This document shows, piece after piece, positions 35,606 through 44,513 of a stretch of DNA of 64,000 bases. Below the pieces are notes generated by a model, which made no database searches, had not been told where the DNA came from, and saw only the letters and a list, made by a program, of their open reading frames with translations. The position numbers and the translations under genes were made by a program. Location of the stretch: positions 318 through 64,317 of the forward strand of contig NZ_QRJO01000006.1 of NCBI RefSeq assembly GCF_003471585.1, in the 5' to 3' direction. This DNA is from Collinsella sp. AM18-10 (GTDB taxonomy: Bacteria; Actinomycetota; Coriobacteriia; Coriobacteriales; Coriobacteriaceae). Within the stretch, counting starts at the first letter, position 1; each line of letters begins with the position of its first letter.

Positions 35606-36664
35606 TTAGTCCTCGGCGTTGTAGCCAAAACGGCGAATCTGAGCCTCGTCGTCGCGCCAACCGGCCTTGACCTTCACGTCCAACTCCAAAAAGACCTGCG
35701 TGCCAAAGATGCGCTCAAGATCGCGACGGGCGTCGATACCGATATGCTTGATCATCTCGCCGCCCTTGCCGATGATGATGCCCTTTTGGCCCTCACGCTC
35801 GACATAAATGGTGGCGTGCACACGCAGCACCTTCTTGGTCTGCTCGAGCGCATCGCAAATAACGCCAACGGAGTGCGGAATCTCATCACGGGTGCGGCGC
35901 AAGACCTTCTCGCGCACAAACTCGGCAACGAGCGTCTCATCGGAAGCGTCGGTACCCATGTCCTCGGGGAACCAACGCGGACCCTCAGGCAAAAAGTGCG
36001 CAACGGTCTCGATAAATGCATCGACGTTGAAGTTCTTGACCGACGACGTCACGATCTCGTCGTCATATTCCATGAGTTCGTGGGCTGCCTTAAGCTGCTC
36101 CATGACCTGTGCGGGGTCGGCCTCATCGGCCTTGGTGAGCACCAGGACCTTCTTGGAACGAGCGTTCTTGACGCGCTCGGCAACCCAGGCGTCTCCCCTG
36201 CCGATCGGTTTGGTGGCATCAATCAAAAACGCGACAACATCAACATCGTTCAGCTCGAACAACGCGCTCTTGTTGAGCTCGGATCCCAAGCCGTCCTTGG
36301 GCTTATGAATACCGGGGGTATCGACAAAGACCAGCTGATAGCCGGGGCGGTTGACGACGGCGCGCATGCGGCGGCGGGTCGTCTGGGCCACCGGCGAGGT
36401 GATGGCGACCTTTTTGCCATAGCAGGCATTAAGCAGCGTAGACTTGCCAGCGTTGGGACGACCGACCAGGGCCACAAAGCCGCTGCGGAAACCGGGCTCA
36501 ACGTCACCAAAGCCCATAGGACCGTCGTCCTCGTCGCACAGGGCGTCGAGTTCCTCATCGCTCATGCCCTCAAACGGGTCGAACTCCTCGACTTCCTCGG
36601 TATCCACCGCGTCCAGGGACACGTCGTCCAAAATCTCATCGGTAGGCTGCATATTGTCGGACAT
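35606..36664 (-). CDS. era: GTPase Era with acidic N-terminal extension
   Basis: Era is a 30S-assembly GTPase. The 352-residue protein has a G domain with G1 GRPNAGKST (68-76), G3 DTPG and G4 TKAD, then a KH domain (EREGQKGIIIGKGGEMIKHIGIDARRDLE). About 60 residues precede the G domain and are strongly acidic (DDVSLDAVDTEEVEEFD, DEELDALCDEDD); most Era proteins lack this. AAAGGG lies six bases before ATG 36664, so the extension is probably real rather than a wrong start. Confidence 0.95.
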   Translation of the reverse strand: MSDNMQPTDEILDDVSLDAVDTEEVEEFDPFEGMSDEELDALCDEDDGPMGFGDVEPGFRSGFVALVGRPNAGKSTLLNACYGKKVAITSPVAQTTRRRMRAVVNRPGYQLVFVDTPGIHKPKDGLGSELNKSALFELNDVDVVAFLIDATKPIGRGDAWVAERVKNARSKKVLVLTKADEADPAQVMEQLKAAHELMEYDDEIVTSSVKNFNVDAFIETVAHFLPEGPRWFPEDMGTDASDETLVAEFVREKVLRRTRDEIPHSVGVICDALEQTKKVLRVHATIYVEREGQKGIIIGKGGEMIKHIGIDARRDLERIFGTQVFLELDVKVKAGWRDDEAQIRRFGYNAED

Positions 36665-36676
36665 GAGAATCCCTTT

Positions 36677-37054
36677 CTAAATAAAGCCGAGCGCGTGGGC
36701 AAATACCAGCAAGCCCACAATCGCGGCGGTGATGGAAAGAACGTATACAGAGGCGGCGGCGATGTCCTTCGCACGCTTGGCCAGCGGATGAAGCTCCTGG
36801 GTCGCCAGGTCGACGATGGCCTCCATAGCGGTGTTACACAGCTCGCCGTGAATCACCAGGCCACAACAGATGATAATCGTGGCCCACTCGGCAATATCGA
36901 GCCCCACGATGCAGCCGGCAATGACGGTGCACACGCCCGCCACGAGCATGACCTTGATGTTGCGCTCGGTCTTGACGGCAGTGACGAAGCCCTCCATGGC
37001 ATAGGAGAACGACTTTAAGAAGGACGGATGGTCCTTGTTCGATCCGGGAATCAT
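36677..37054 (-). CDS. dgkA: Diacylglycerol kinase family protein (undecaprenol kinase-like)
   Basis: This 125-residue membrane protein has three transmembrane helices and the DgkA signature GELCNTAMEAIVDL, with the preceding SFLKSFSYAMEGFVTAVKTERNIKV surface helix. In Gram-positives this small enzyme usually phosphorylates undecaprenol, recycling the wall-lipid carrier. GGAGC precedes the ATG. It sits between ybeY and era, a conserved order. Confidence 0.93.
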   Translation of the reverse strand: MIPGSNKDHPSFLKSFSYAMEGFVTAVKTERNIKVMLVAGVCTVIAGCIVGLDIAEWATIIICCGLVIHGELCNTAMEAIVDLATQELHPLAKRAKDIAAASVYVLSITAAIVGLLVFAHALGFI

Positions 37055-37063
37055 AGACGGCTC

Positions 37064-37573
37064 CTAGTCGTGGGCATGGTTGGTGATGGGGCCGACGTGG
37101 ACTAGTTTGGGGTCCTCGCCGCGCTCGAGCGCCAGATCGCGCAGGATGGCGTCTTCGCAGGCCTCCATGACCTCGGCCTCATCGTCCTCGATGTGGTCGT
37201 AACCCAGCAGATGCAGCATTCCGTGCACGAGCATCAGTCGGCACTCATCGGCGGGGCTATTTCCAAAACCGGGAGCCTGACGGGCAATAACCTGCGGGGC
37301 CAAGATAATATCGCCGAGCTCGAGCGTCTCGTCGGCGGGAATATCCTCGTCAAAGGCCGAATCGCACTCAAACGAGAGCACATCGGTGGTGCGGTCGATA
37401 CCGCGCCACTCGTGGTTAAGCTCGTGCATCTCGTCCTCGTCGACATATGAAAGGGAAATCTCGACCTCACGCTCAACGTCCTCGGCGGCAAGCACGACCT
37501 CGCAGATGTGCTCCACCTCTTGCGCGTCGAGCAGCGTATCGAGCTCGGCATCGTTGCTGATCAATACACTCAA
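37064..37573 (-). CDS. ybeY: Endoribonuclease YbeY
   Basis: YbeY is a metal-dependent RNase for 16S rRNA maturation and ribosome quality control. The 169-residue protein has the metal-binding HGMLHLLGYDH motif and the upstream NHEWRGIDRTTDVLSFE region. It starts at TTG 37571-37573, supported by AGGAG five bases upstream, and overlaps the phoH stop by four bases (TTGA). The phoH-ybeY-dgkA-era order is conserved in Gram-positives. Confidence 0.95.
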   Translation of the reverse strand: MSVLISNDAELDTLLDAQEVEHICEVVLAAEDVEREVEISLSYVDEDEMHELNHEWRGIDRTTDVLSFECDSAFDEDIPADETLELGDIILAPQVIARQAPGFGNSPADECRLMLVHGMLHLLGYDHIEDDEAEVMEACEDAILRDLALERGEDPKLVHVGPITNHAHD

Positions 37574-38556
37574 CGGGACTCCTTTCGGTCGCGCGAGCGC
37601 TGCTCACGCACGTCATCATAAGCATCGTATGCCTCGACGATACGACCCACCAAGGCATGGCGCACCACGTCGGCACGCTCGAGGTGAGAAAATGCGACAT
37701 CGTCGACACGGCCCAAAATCTGCTCAACGTCGGCAAGACCGCCACGACGACCCACCAGGTCGCGCTGGCTCAGGTCGCCGGTAATCACGAACTTGGAGTT
37801 GAAGCCCAGGCGCGTCAGAAACATCTTCATCTGCTCGGGCGTGGTATTTTGCGCCTCGTCGAGCACCACGAAGGCATCGCTCAGCGTACGACCGCGCATG
37901 TAGGCGAGCGGGGCGATCTCGATCACACCACGCTCCATAAGCTCGTCGGTACGTTCACGATCCATCATGTCAAACAGGGCATCGTAGAGCGGACGCATGT
38001 AAGGGTCGATCTTTTCCTCGAGGGTGCCGGGCAAAAAGCCCAGGTTCTCCCCCGCCTCGACAACCGGACGCGTCAAGATCAAACGGCCCACCTCGTGGCG
38101 CTTGAGCGCGGCAACGGCAAGCGCCATGGCCAGATAGGTCTTACCGGTACCGGCAGGACCCAAACCAAAGGTGATGGTATGCGAGCGGATGGCATCCACA
38201 TAGCGCTTTTGGCCGAGCGTCTTGGGGCGAATGACGCGGCCGCGATACGAAAGCAGCACGTCATCGCGAAGCGATGTGGCCTCATGCTCGCCGTCGCGCA
38301 AGACGGCCAGGCAACGTGAGACATCGTCGGAAGAAAGGGTACGACCGGCCGCCGCCTCGCGAAAAGCGTGTTCAAAATAACGCGCCACGAGTTCGACCTC
38401 ATCCGGGTCACCGCTCACGGCGATGCTATCGCCACGGGCGACCACGTGAGCGCGAACCAAGCTCTCGAGCGCACGAAGGACGCCGTCGCCGACGCCCAAA
38501 ACGCGCGAGGGATCAATTCCCTCGGGAACGGTAAGTCTAATCTTCGAGGCTTCCAT
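37570..38556 (-). CDS. PhoH family protein
   Basis: This 328-residue PhoH-type P-loop ATPase has Walker A GPAGTGKT (133-140), Walker B VVLDEAQNTT and a conserved EKIDPYMRPLYDAL. An N-terminal KH-like region fits an RNA-related role near YbeY, though its exact function is unsettled. ATG 38556 has GGGAGG three bases upstream and overlaps the mtaB end by 20 bp. The frame is open back to 38661 but lies within mtaB. Confidence 0.92.
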   Translation of the reverse strand: MEASKIRLTVPEGIDPSRVLGVGDGVLRALESLVRAHVVARGDSIAVSGDPDEVELVARYFEHAFREAAAGRTLSSDDVSRCLAVLRDGEHEATSLRDDVLLSYRGRVIRPKTLGQKRYVDAIRSHTITFGLGPAGTGKTYLAMALAVAALKRHEVGRLILTRPVVEAGENLGFLPGTLEEKIDPYMRPLYDALFDMMDRERTDELMERGVIEIAPLAYMRGRTLSDAFVVLDEAQNTTPEQMKMFLTRLGFNSKFVITGDLSQRDLVGRRGGLADVEQILGRVDDVAFSHLERADVVRHALVGRIVEAYDAYDDVREQRSRDRKESR

Positions 38557-39829
38557 GGACCTCCCTGCGCGCATGGACCAAGCCGGAATCATCGACTCCG
38601 ATGATAGCAACATCGAGCAGACACGGGGCTGTAAGTCCACAGGTATCGTCAAGACGGGCATGATGGAACGAGCCGAGCGTCAGGTTGTCACCATACTCGA
38701 GCACGGCACGCTCGACGGTGCCCACGCGACGACGAGCATCGGCAATAGCGAGCTCCTGCGCCGCGGCTCGCATACGGCGGCTGCGCTCGGCCATAACCTC
38801 GGGCGGCACCTGGTCGGGCATGTCGGCAGCAAGGGTACCGGGACGCTTGCTGTAGCGGAACACGTGCATACGTGAGAAACCCACACGGCGGCACAGCGCC
38901 AGCGACTCCTCGAACTCCTCGTCCGTCTCACCAGGAAAACCGACGATGACGTCGCACGAAAGAGACGCCTGGGGCAAGTTGGCGCGAATCATACGCACCG
39001 TGTCCTCAAAGGACTCCGCACTATAGGGACGACCCATGCGATGCAAGGTTGCCGTACAGCCGGACTGCACGGGCAGGTGCAAAAACGGGGCAATACGCTG
39101 CGGATAGCGCGCCATAACCTTAAGCAGGCGCTCAGAGATATCCATGGGCTCGACCGAGGAAATGCGCACATGCGCAATAGTCGTGCGCTCCATGATGGCC
39201 TCGAGCAGCTCATCGATTTCGACATGCTCGTCGGTCGCGCTCTTGCCATCGTAGGCACCCAGGTTCACACCGGTCAGCACCACCTCGGGCACGCCGGCCT
39301 CCCGGGCCTCGCGAACTTGCTCAAGCACGGACTCGACGGGCACGGAGCGCTCGGGGCCGCGCGCCTTCCACACAATGCAATAGGTGCAGCGATGGTTGCA
39401 GCCGTCCTGGATCTTCACGCCCAGGCGAGAGCGACCGAGCGCATCGACCACCTCGCCATCGCTGCAGGCGGGAACGCTATCGGACTCAACGCCCAGCACC
39501 TCGCAGACACGTTCGGCGACATCGATCTTGGACGGCTCGGCGATCACGCGATCCGAAAGCTCCAACAGCTCCTCGGGATGCAAATTGACCACGCAACCGG
39601 TCACGAGCACATAAGGCTCGTTTGGATGGGCCAGCGCATGACGGACGGCCTTACGGGTCTTGGCCTCGGCCTCGCCCGTAACGGCACAGGTGTTAATGAC
39701 GATCAGATCGGCATTCTGGGGCTCTACCATAGCAAAGCCCAAGCGCATAAGATCGGCAGTGATACGGTCAGACTCAACCCGGTTGACACGGCAGCCGAGG
39801 TTGACGACGGAAATATGGGGTGCGAGCAC
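38537..39829 (-). CDS. mtaB: tRNA t6A37 methylthiotransferase
   Basis: MtaB converts t6A37 to ms2t6A37 in tRNAs reading ANN codons. The 430-residue protein has the MTTase N-terminal domain (VNLGCRVNRVESDRI, NTCAVTGEAEAKTRK), the radical-SAM motif CNHRCTYC and a C-terminal TRAM-like region. NTCAVTGEAEAK is typical of MtaB rather than MiaB or RimO. The start is GTG at 39827-39829 with GGAG five bases upstream, nine bases after dnaJ. Confidence 0.93.
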   Translation of the reverse strand: MLAPHISVVNLGCRVNRVESDRITADLMRLGFAMVEPQNADLIVINTCAVTGEAEAKTRKAVRHALAHPNEPYVLVTGCVVNLHPEELLELSDRVIAEPSKIDVAERVCEVLGVESDSVPACSDGEVVDALGRSRLGVKIQDGCNHRCTYCIVWKARGPERSVPVESVLEQVREAREAGVPEVVLTGVNLGAYDGKSATDEHVEIDELLEAIMERTTIAHVRISSVEPMDISERLLKVMARYPQRIAPFLHLPVQSGCTATLHRMGRPYSAESFEDTVRMIRANLPQASLSCDVIVGFPGETDEEFEESLALCRRVGFSRMHVFRYSKRPGTLAADMPDQVPPEVMAERSRRMRAAAQELAIADARRRVGTVERAVLEYGDNLTLGSFHHARLDDTCGLTAPCLLDVAIIGVDDSGLVHARREVHGSLED

Positions 39830-39838
39830 GCGGGCTCC

Positions 39839-40987
39839 TTAATCGAGGATATCGTCGAGGGCACTCTTGATACGGTCGGTCACCGACTTCTTACCGGAAG
39901 CGACGTCATCGCCCATCTCATCGGCAAAAGCACGGAGCAGCTCGCGTTGCTTATTGGAAAGATTGGTGGGAACGACCACGCGCAGTTGCACGATCAGGCG
40001 GCCACGCGAACCGCCACCGCCAATGCGCGGCATGCCGTAATTATTGACGCTCACGGTGTCGCCGTACTGGGCGCCGGCGGGAACCGTCACCTTAACGACC
40101 TCGTCGGGCATAATGCCCTCGACCTCGATCTCGCAGCCGAGCGCAGCCTGCGCAATCGAGATATCGCTCACCAGGTACAGGTCGTCACCGTTGCGCTTAA
40201 AGCGCTCATGGTCGGCAACGCGCACGTTGACAATCAGGTCGCCCGAAGGCTCGCCGCGAAGACCGGCCTCACCAAAGCCGCTCACACGCAGCTGGCGACC
40301 GGTCGAAACGCCGGCGGGAATATCGATGTCGATCTTTTCGTGCGAAGGCGTGCGGCCCTGACCGTCGCAGGTCTCGCAGGGATGGTCGATAACCGTGCCC
40401 TCGCCATGGCAGTCGGGGCAAGGCGAGGAAGACTGAACCTGGCCCAAAAACGATCGCTGAACCGTCGTGACGTAGCCCGTACCGTGGCAGCGGCCGCACT
40501 GCTTTTCCTGTGCACCCTCGGCCCTACCGGTACCGTTGCAGTCCTCGCAAGGAGCAAGGCGATCATAGCTGATCGTCTTTTTGCAGCCGAGTGCCGCCTC
40601 CTCGAGCGTCACCGAAAGCGAGATGGCCATGTCACGTCCGCGACGACGCTCACGACGGCTGCGGGCGCCACCACCGGCGCCACCGCCAAAGAACGACGAG
40701 AACAGGTCGTCCATGCCCATGCCACCAAAGATATCGTTGATGTCGACATAACCAGAGCCACCGGGGCCGTCCGCGGTGCCGTAACGGTCGTAGTTAGCAC
40801 GCTTCTGCTCATCGGAAAGAACGGAATAGGCCTCGTTGAGCTCCTTGAACTTGGCCTCGGCCTCGGGATCGTCCGAAACATCCGGATGTACGGTACGGGC
40901 CTTCTTTAAAAACGCACGCTTAATCGTCCGCGCGTCGGCATCCCTGTCGACGCCAAGCACCTCGTAGTAATCCCTATTTTCCGACAC
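39839..40987 (-). CDS. dnaJ: Chaperone protein DnaJ
   Basis: DnaJ delivers unfolded proteins to DnaK and stimulates its ATPase. The 382-residue protein has a J domain (DYYEVLGVDRDAD with HPD), a Gly-rich linker, the full zinc-finger set (CEDCNGTG, CGRCHGTG, CPDCHGEG, CETCDGQG) and C-terminal substrate-binding domains. The start is GTG at 40985-40987, with AAGGA seven bases upstream; the longer frame to 41053 is not DnaJ-like. A second, altered DnaJ gene lies immediately upstream. Confidence 0.95.
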   Translation of the reverse strand: MSENRDYYEVLGVDRDADARTIKRAFLKKARTVHPDVSDDPEAEAKFKELNEAYSVLSDEQKRANYDRYGTADGPGGSGYVDINDIFGGMGMDDLFSSFFGGGAGGGARSRRERRRGRDMAISLSVTLEEAALGCKKTISYDRLAPCEDCNGTGRAEGAQEKQCGRCHGTGYVTTVQRSFLGQVQSSSPCPDCHGEGTVIDHPCETCDGQGRTPSHEKIDIDIPAGVSTGRQLRVSGFGEAGLRGEPSGDLIVNVRVADHERFKRNGDDLYLVSDISIAQAALGCEIEVEGIMPDEVVKVTVPAGAQYGDTVSVNNYGMPRIGGGGSRGRLIVQLRVVVPTNLSNKQRELLRAFADEMGDDVASGKKSVTDRIKSALDDILD

Positions 40988-41068
40988 GACCGAATCCTTC
41001 CAACTTTCATTATTGTCACAGTGCGTCCTATACCCAAGCTGGGCCGACCGCAAACAAAGGGTTTGATG

Positions 41069-42172
41069 TTATTGCATTTGATACGGCGAAAGCATGGCCC
41101 GTTGCGAGCAGCTCGCGAACCAAACCGACACGAGCGCGAACATGAAGCCGTTGGCAAAACCGTTGGCAAACTGCATCGCACCGCGCTTCCACCACAGCAG
41201 GCTGCGATGAAGCACACCGTCCGAAAGCACCATGAACAGGCCCATGGTAAACGGAATAAAGCACATCACGGCAAAGGCCGAGAACACGCCCGAGATGGCC
41301 GACAGCACCAAAAACGGCGCCACAATGCCCATCAAGTAAAAGCCAGTACGAGCTTTGCCTTCCAAGCGCTCGGCCTCAACATGGGCGCGGCCGACCAGGT
41401 CGCCGCCCGCGGCACCGTTGGTGCCAGCATGACCCATGCCGCCAATGCGGACCTCGTCGCCGTCATGCGTGCCGGCAGGAAACTCAATCGTCTGCTCGGA
41501 GGTCACACGGGTTCGCCCGCTGCCACCGCAATCGGGGCAGGGGTCGGCCACGACCTTACCGGAACCGCCGCACTCGGGGCAGACCGACTGGAACGTGCCC
41601 GCACCAAACAGGAAGGACAGGTCGACGTCGATGTGGCCGCGGCCACCGCAGCTCGGGCAGGTATGTGCATGCTCGGACGAAACAGAGCCCGAGCCGCCGC
41701 AGTGACCACAGGTATCGAAGCGCGTGTAGCGGACGGTCTTGCGGGCACCGCCCTTGGCCTCCTTGGCGTCGAGTTTGATATCGACGACCACGTTGGCGCC
41801 GTTCTCGGGATTGTAGGCAGCCTGGCCGCGACGCTGCTGGCCCCAAGCGCTACCAAAGGGAAAGCCGCCCTCAAAGGGATTGCCATAGCCCGTGCTGCCG
41901 GCGTAGCCGCCACCATAGGGCGAAGCCGTAGGAGCACCGGCAAAGGGATTGCCAGAACGCATGGCGTCGTAGCGCGCACGTTTTTGCTCATCCGAAAGCA
42001 CGGCGTAGGCCTCGGAAACCTCTTTAAACTTTTCCTCGGCATCCGGCTCTTTATTGACGTCCGGATGGAGCTTACGGGCCTTTTGCTGGAAGGCCTTTTG
42101 AATATCACGCGAGGTGGCGTCCTTGGAGACACCCAGAATCTCGTAGTAATCTTTTTCGTTCATCGTCGCCAT
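41069..42172 (-). CDS. DnaJ-like protein with C-terminal transmembrane domain
   Basis: The 367-residue protein has a J domain (HPD at 36-38), a Gly/Pro/Phe/Tyr-rich linker (about 72-120) and a DnaJ zinc finger with all eight cysteines ([32 protein letters not shown], 155-219). A short CTD remnant ([25 protein letters not shown]) follows. Instead of CTD2 and the dimerisation tail it ends in about 90 residues with three hydrophobic segments (roughly 277-300, 302-318 and 336-354). It is therefore probably membrane-anchored and may recruit DnaK to the membrane. ATG 42172 has AGGAGG nine bases upstream. Confidence 0.85.
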   Translation of the reverse strand: MATMNEKDYYEILGVSKDATSRDIQKAFQQKARKLHPDVNKEPDAEEKFKEVSEAYAVLSDEQKRARYDAMRSGNPFAGAPTASPYGGGYAGSTGYGNPFEGGFPFGSAWGQQRRGQAAYNPENGANVVVDIKLDAKEAKGGARKTVRYTRFDTCGHCGGSGSVSSEHAHTCPSCGGRGHIDVDLSFLFGAGTFQSVCPECGGSGKVVADPCPDCGGSGRTRVTSEQTIEFPAGTHDGDEVRIGGMGHAGTNGAAGGDLVGRAHVEAERLEGKARTGFYLMGIVAPFLVLSAISGVFSAFAVMCFIPFTMGLFMVLSDGVLHRSLLWWKRGAMQFANGFANGFMFALVSVWFASCSQRAMLSPYQMQ

Positions 42173-42230
42173 GCGCGGCAACCTCCTGCTCACAGCAGCG
42201 TATATATTCCGGTAATTCTACCCGAGCGGC

Positions 42231-43463
42231 CTAAGCTAGATCCCAAAACAGCTCGAACAGAACATTTCCATCGAGCCAGCCCAGATGGGTCGGCGCCAGA
42301 CGAGCTCGAACATGGCCCGCGACGACATCTGCCGAAGTGAAGGGTCCCTCATGACCCCAGAGTGTCTCGGGCACCCAAGTGGCAAGACCCAATTCGAGCG
42401 AGCGATCGCAGGCAGCTGCCAGCTCGCCCGTTGGGATGACGCACGCTGCACGAACCAACAGGTCGGACGCGACACCGCGCGTCATGCGACAAGCGAGCAT
42501 CAAGTCTTCGGCGACAGCCTCGCGCTGCGACAGATATTCGGCCTCGAACGCCGTCGCGTCATCGTCACGTTGCACCAGACGCACGCGGTACGCATCGCCT
42601 CGAGAAGACACGCCGGGGAACAACTTAGCCAGGCGATCGAAATCCTCAGCATCGAGCATGCCCGCGGCAGAGCGTCCTAGACCCAAATAGCCCTGTCCAG
42701 TCCAGTAGGCAATGTTATGGGCGCACTCATGGCCGTCGAGCGCGTAGCTTGCCACCTCATACGGATGATAGCCGGCCGTACCCAGGCGCTCACGCGCCGC
42801 GTCCATGCACGAAGCCTGAAAATCCTCGTCGGGCTCGAGCGACTCGTCGCGGCACGCCATGCGATAAAGGGGCGTCCCCTCCTCAAGCGTGAGCGGGTAG
42901 ATCGACACATGATGCGGCGCCGCCGCCAGCACGCCATCGAGCGTGCTCCGCCAACTTGCGGCCGTCTGCCCGGGAAGGCCGCACATCAGGTCGCACGACA
43001 CATCGAGGCCAGCGTCCTTCACCGTCGCGATAGCCGCAAGTGCCCGATTGGCATCGTGAATGCGGCCAATAGCAGCCAGCTCGGTATTGTCGAGGGTTTG
43101 CACGCCCAGAGAGATGCGCGTGACACCCGCCTCGGCAAGCGCGGTGGCGAGCTCAGCGGTCAGGGACTCAGGATTGGCTTCGCAAGTATATTCAACGGGT
43201 TTGCACCACATGGAGATACGACGGGCAAGTTCCACCAGGCGCTCCCCAGCAAGTGACGGCGTGCCGCCGCCAGTATAGACCGTGCGGACCTGCGCAAGCG
43301 CCCCGGCGTCGCCAAAGGAATCGAGGCGCGCATACAACTGCTCAAAATACGAATCGAGCGCGGCATCCAGATCACACGCAGCAAAGCTGCGCGAGTCAAA
43401 GTCGCAGTACCGGCACTTTTGGGCGCAAAACGGCACGTGCACGTACAGCGCGGTAACGGCCAC
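42231..43463 (-). CDS. hemW: Radical-SAM HemW-like protein
   Basis: The 410-residue protein starts with the HemW signature (ALYVHVPFCAQKCRYCDFDS), where CxxxCxxC binds the radical-SAM cluster and the extra Cys-Asp-Phe is typical of HemW/HemN-like proteins. TVYTGGGTPSLA and RISLGVQTLDN are also present. HemW is now regarded as a heme chaperone rather than an oxygen-independent coproporphyrinogen oxidase. The start is GTG with GGAGG seven bases upstream, two bases after dus. Confidence 0.92.
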   Translation of the reverse strand: MAVTALYVHVPFCAQKCRYCDFDSRSFAACDLDAALDSYFEQLYARLDSFGDAGALAQVRTVYTGGGTPSLAGERLVELARRISMWCKPVEYTCEANPESLTAELATALAEAGVTRISLGVQTLDNTELAAIGRIHDANRALAAIATVKDAGLDVSCDLMCGLPGQTAASWRSTLDGVLAAAPHHVSIYPLTLEEGTPLYRMACRDESLEPDEDFQASCMDAARERLGTAGYHPYEVASYALDGHECAHNIAYWTGQGYLGLGRSAAGMLDAEDFDRLAKLFPGVSSRGDAYRVRLVQRDDDATAFEAEYLSQREAVAEDLMLACRMTRGVASDLLVRAACVIPTGELAAACDRSLELGLATWVPETLWGHEGPFTSADVVAGHVRARLAPTHLGWLDGNVLFELFWDLA

Positions 43464-43465
43464 CG

Positions 43466-44509
43466 TTAGGCCTCCAGCGGATGAGCAGGCACCGACTCGC
43501 CGGCGGCAAGCGCGGCCTCGCAGGCCACCACGTCGCGCTCGATATCATCGACCAGCGCCATAAACTCCTCGTACGTAGAGCAACGCACCACCTGAGCGCG
43601 CCAGGCGGCGGAATGGGGCATGCCCTTTAAGTACCAGCTTGCGTACGTGCGAGCACGCGACATGAGCGGCAGAAGCTCATGCGTCAACGTCAGGTGCTCG
43701 CGCAGAGCCTCCAGGCGCTCGACCGAGGAGCGAGAAGGAACCGGCGTGCCATCGAGTGCAAGGGCTCGGGCATCGCCGAACACCCACGGATTACCGTAGA
43801 TACCGCGCGCGATAAACACCGCGCTGGCACCCGAGCCGTGCAGATGCTCAGCAGCGTCCTCGGCCGAGAACACATCGCCCGAACCAATCACGGGAATCTC
43901 GACAGAATCGGCAACCTCATCGACGACCGACCAGTCGGCCTGGCCCGTGTAGAGCTGCGTGGCGCAACGACCATGCACGGCGACTGCGGCAGCCCCTGCG
44001 CCCTCAAGCATCTGGGCAAATGTCGCGGCATTGCGGTCCTCGGCATAAAAGCCCTTGCGAATCTTGACGGTCACGGGCACGTGCGCCGCGCCCACCGTGG
44101 CCTCGACGATCTTCTCCGCCAGGTCGGGCGTGCGCATGAGCGCCGAACCCTCGCCCTTGGTAACAACCTTGCGGGCGGGGCATGCCATATTGATATCGAT
44201 GAGCGACAGGCGATCGCCAACGCGCTCCTCGACGGCGGCAACGGCGCTCGCAAACTGCTCGGGCTTGGAGCCAAAGAGCTGCACGCAAATCTGCTGCTCC
44301 TCGTCGGCCGGTAGCACCAGGCGCCAGGTCTTGTTGCTGGCATAGGCAAGGCCCGCCACGCTCACCATCTCGCTGTAGGCAAGGTTGGCACCGCGGAGGC
44401 GGCACATGATGCGGTAGGCAGGGTCGGTCACGCCCGCCATGGGAGCCATAAGGAACGGCTGCTCGGCATAAGCACCCAGCAGCCGCTTACTGTAATCAGA
44501 AAGCGCCAT
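43466..44509 (-). CDS. dus: tRNA-dihydrouridine synthase
   Basis: Dus reduces uridines in the D-loop of tRNA using FMN and NADPH. The 347-residue TIM-barrel protein has PFLMAPMAGVTDPAYR, the catalytic cysteine in DINMACPARKV, the PVTVKIRKG strand and a VHGRCATQLYTGQADWSV FMN region. It resembles the DusB group. It lies between lepA and hemW with gaps of only a few bases. Confidence 0.94.
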   Translation of the reverse strand: MALSDYSKRLLGAYAEQPFLMAPMAGVTDPAYRIMCRLRGANLAYSEMVSVAGLAYASNKTWRLVLPADEEQQICVQLFGSKPEQFASAVAAVEERVGDRLSLIDINMACPARKVVTKGEGSALMRTPDLAEKIVEATVGAAHVPVTVKIRKGFYAEDRNAATFAQMLEGAGAAAVAVHGRCATQLYTGQADWSVVDEVADSVEIPVIGSGDVFSAEDAAEHLHGSGASAVFIARGIYGNPWVFGDARALALDGTPVPSRSSVERLEALREHLTLTHELLPLMSRARTYASWYLKGMPHSAAWRAQVVRCSTYEEFMALVDDIERDVVACEAALAAGESVPAHPLEA

Positions 44510-44513
44510 GGAC

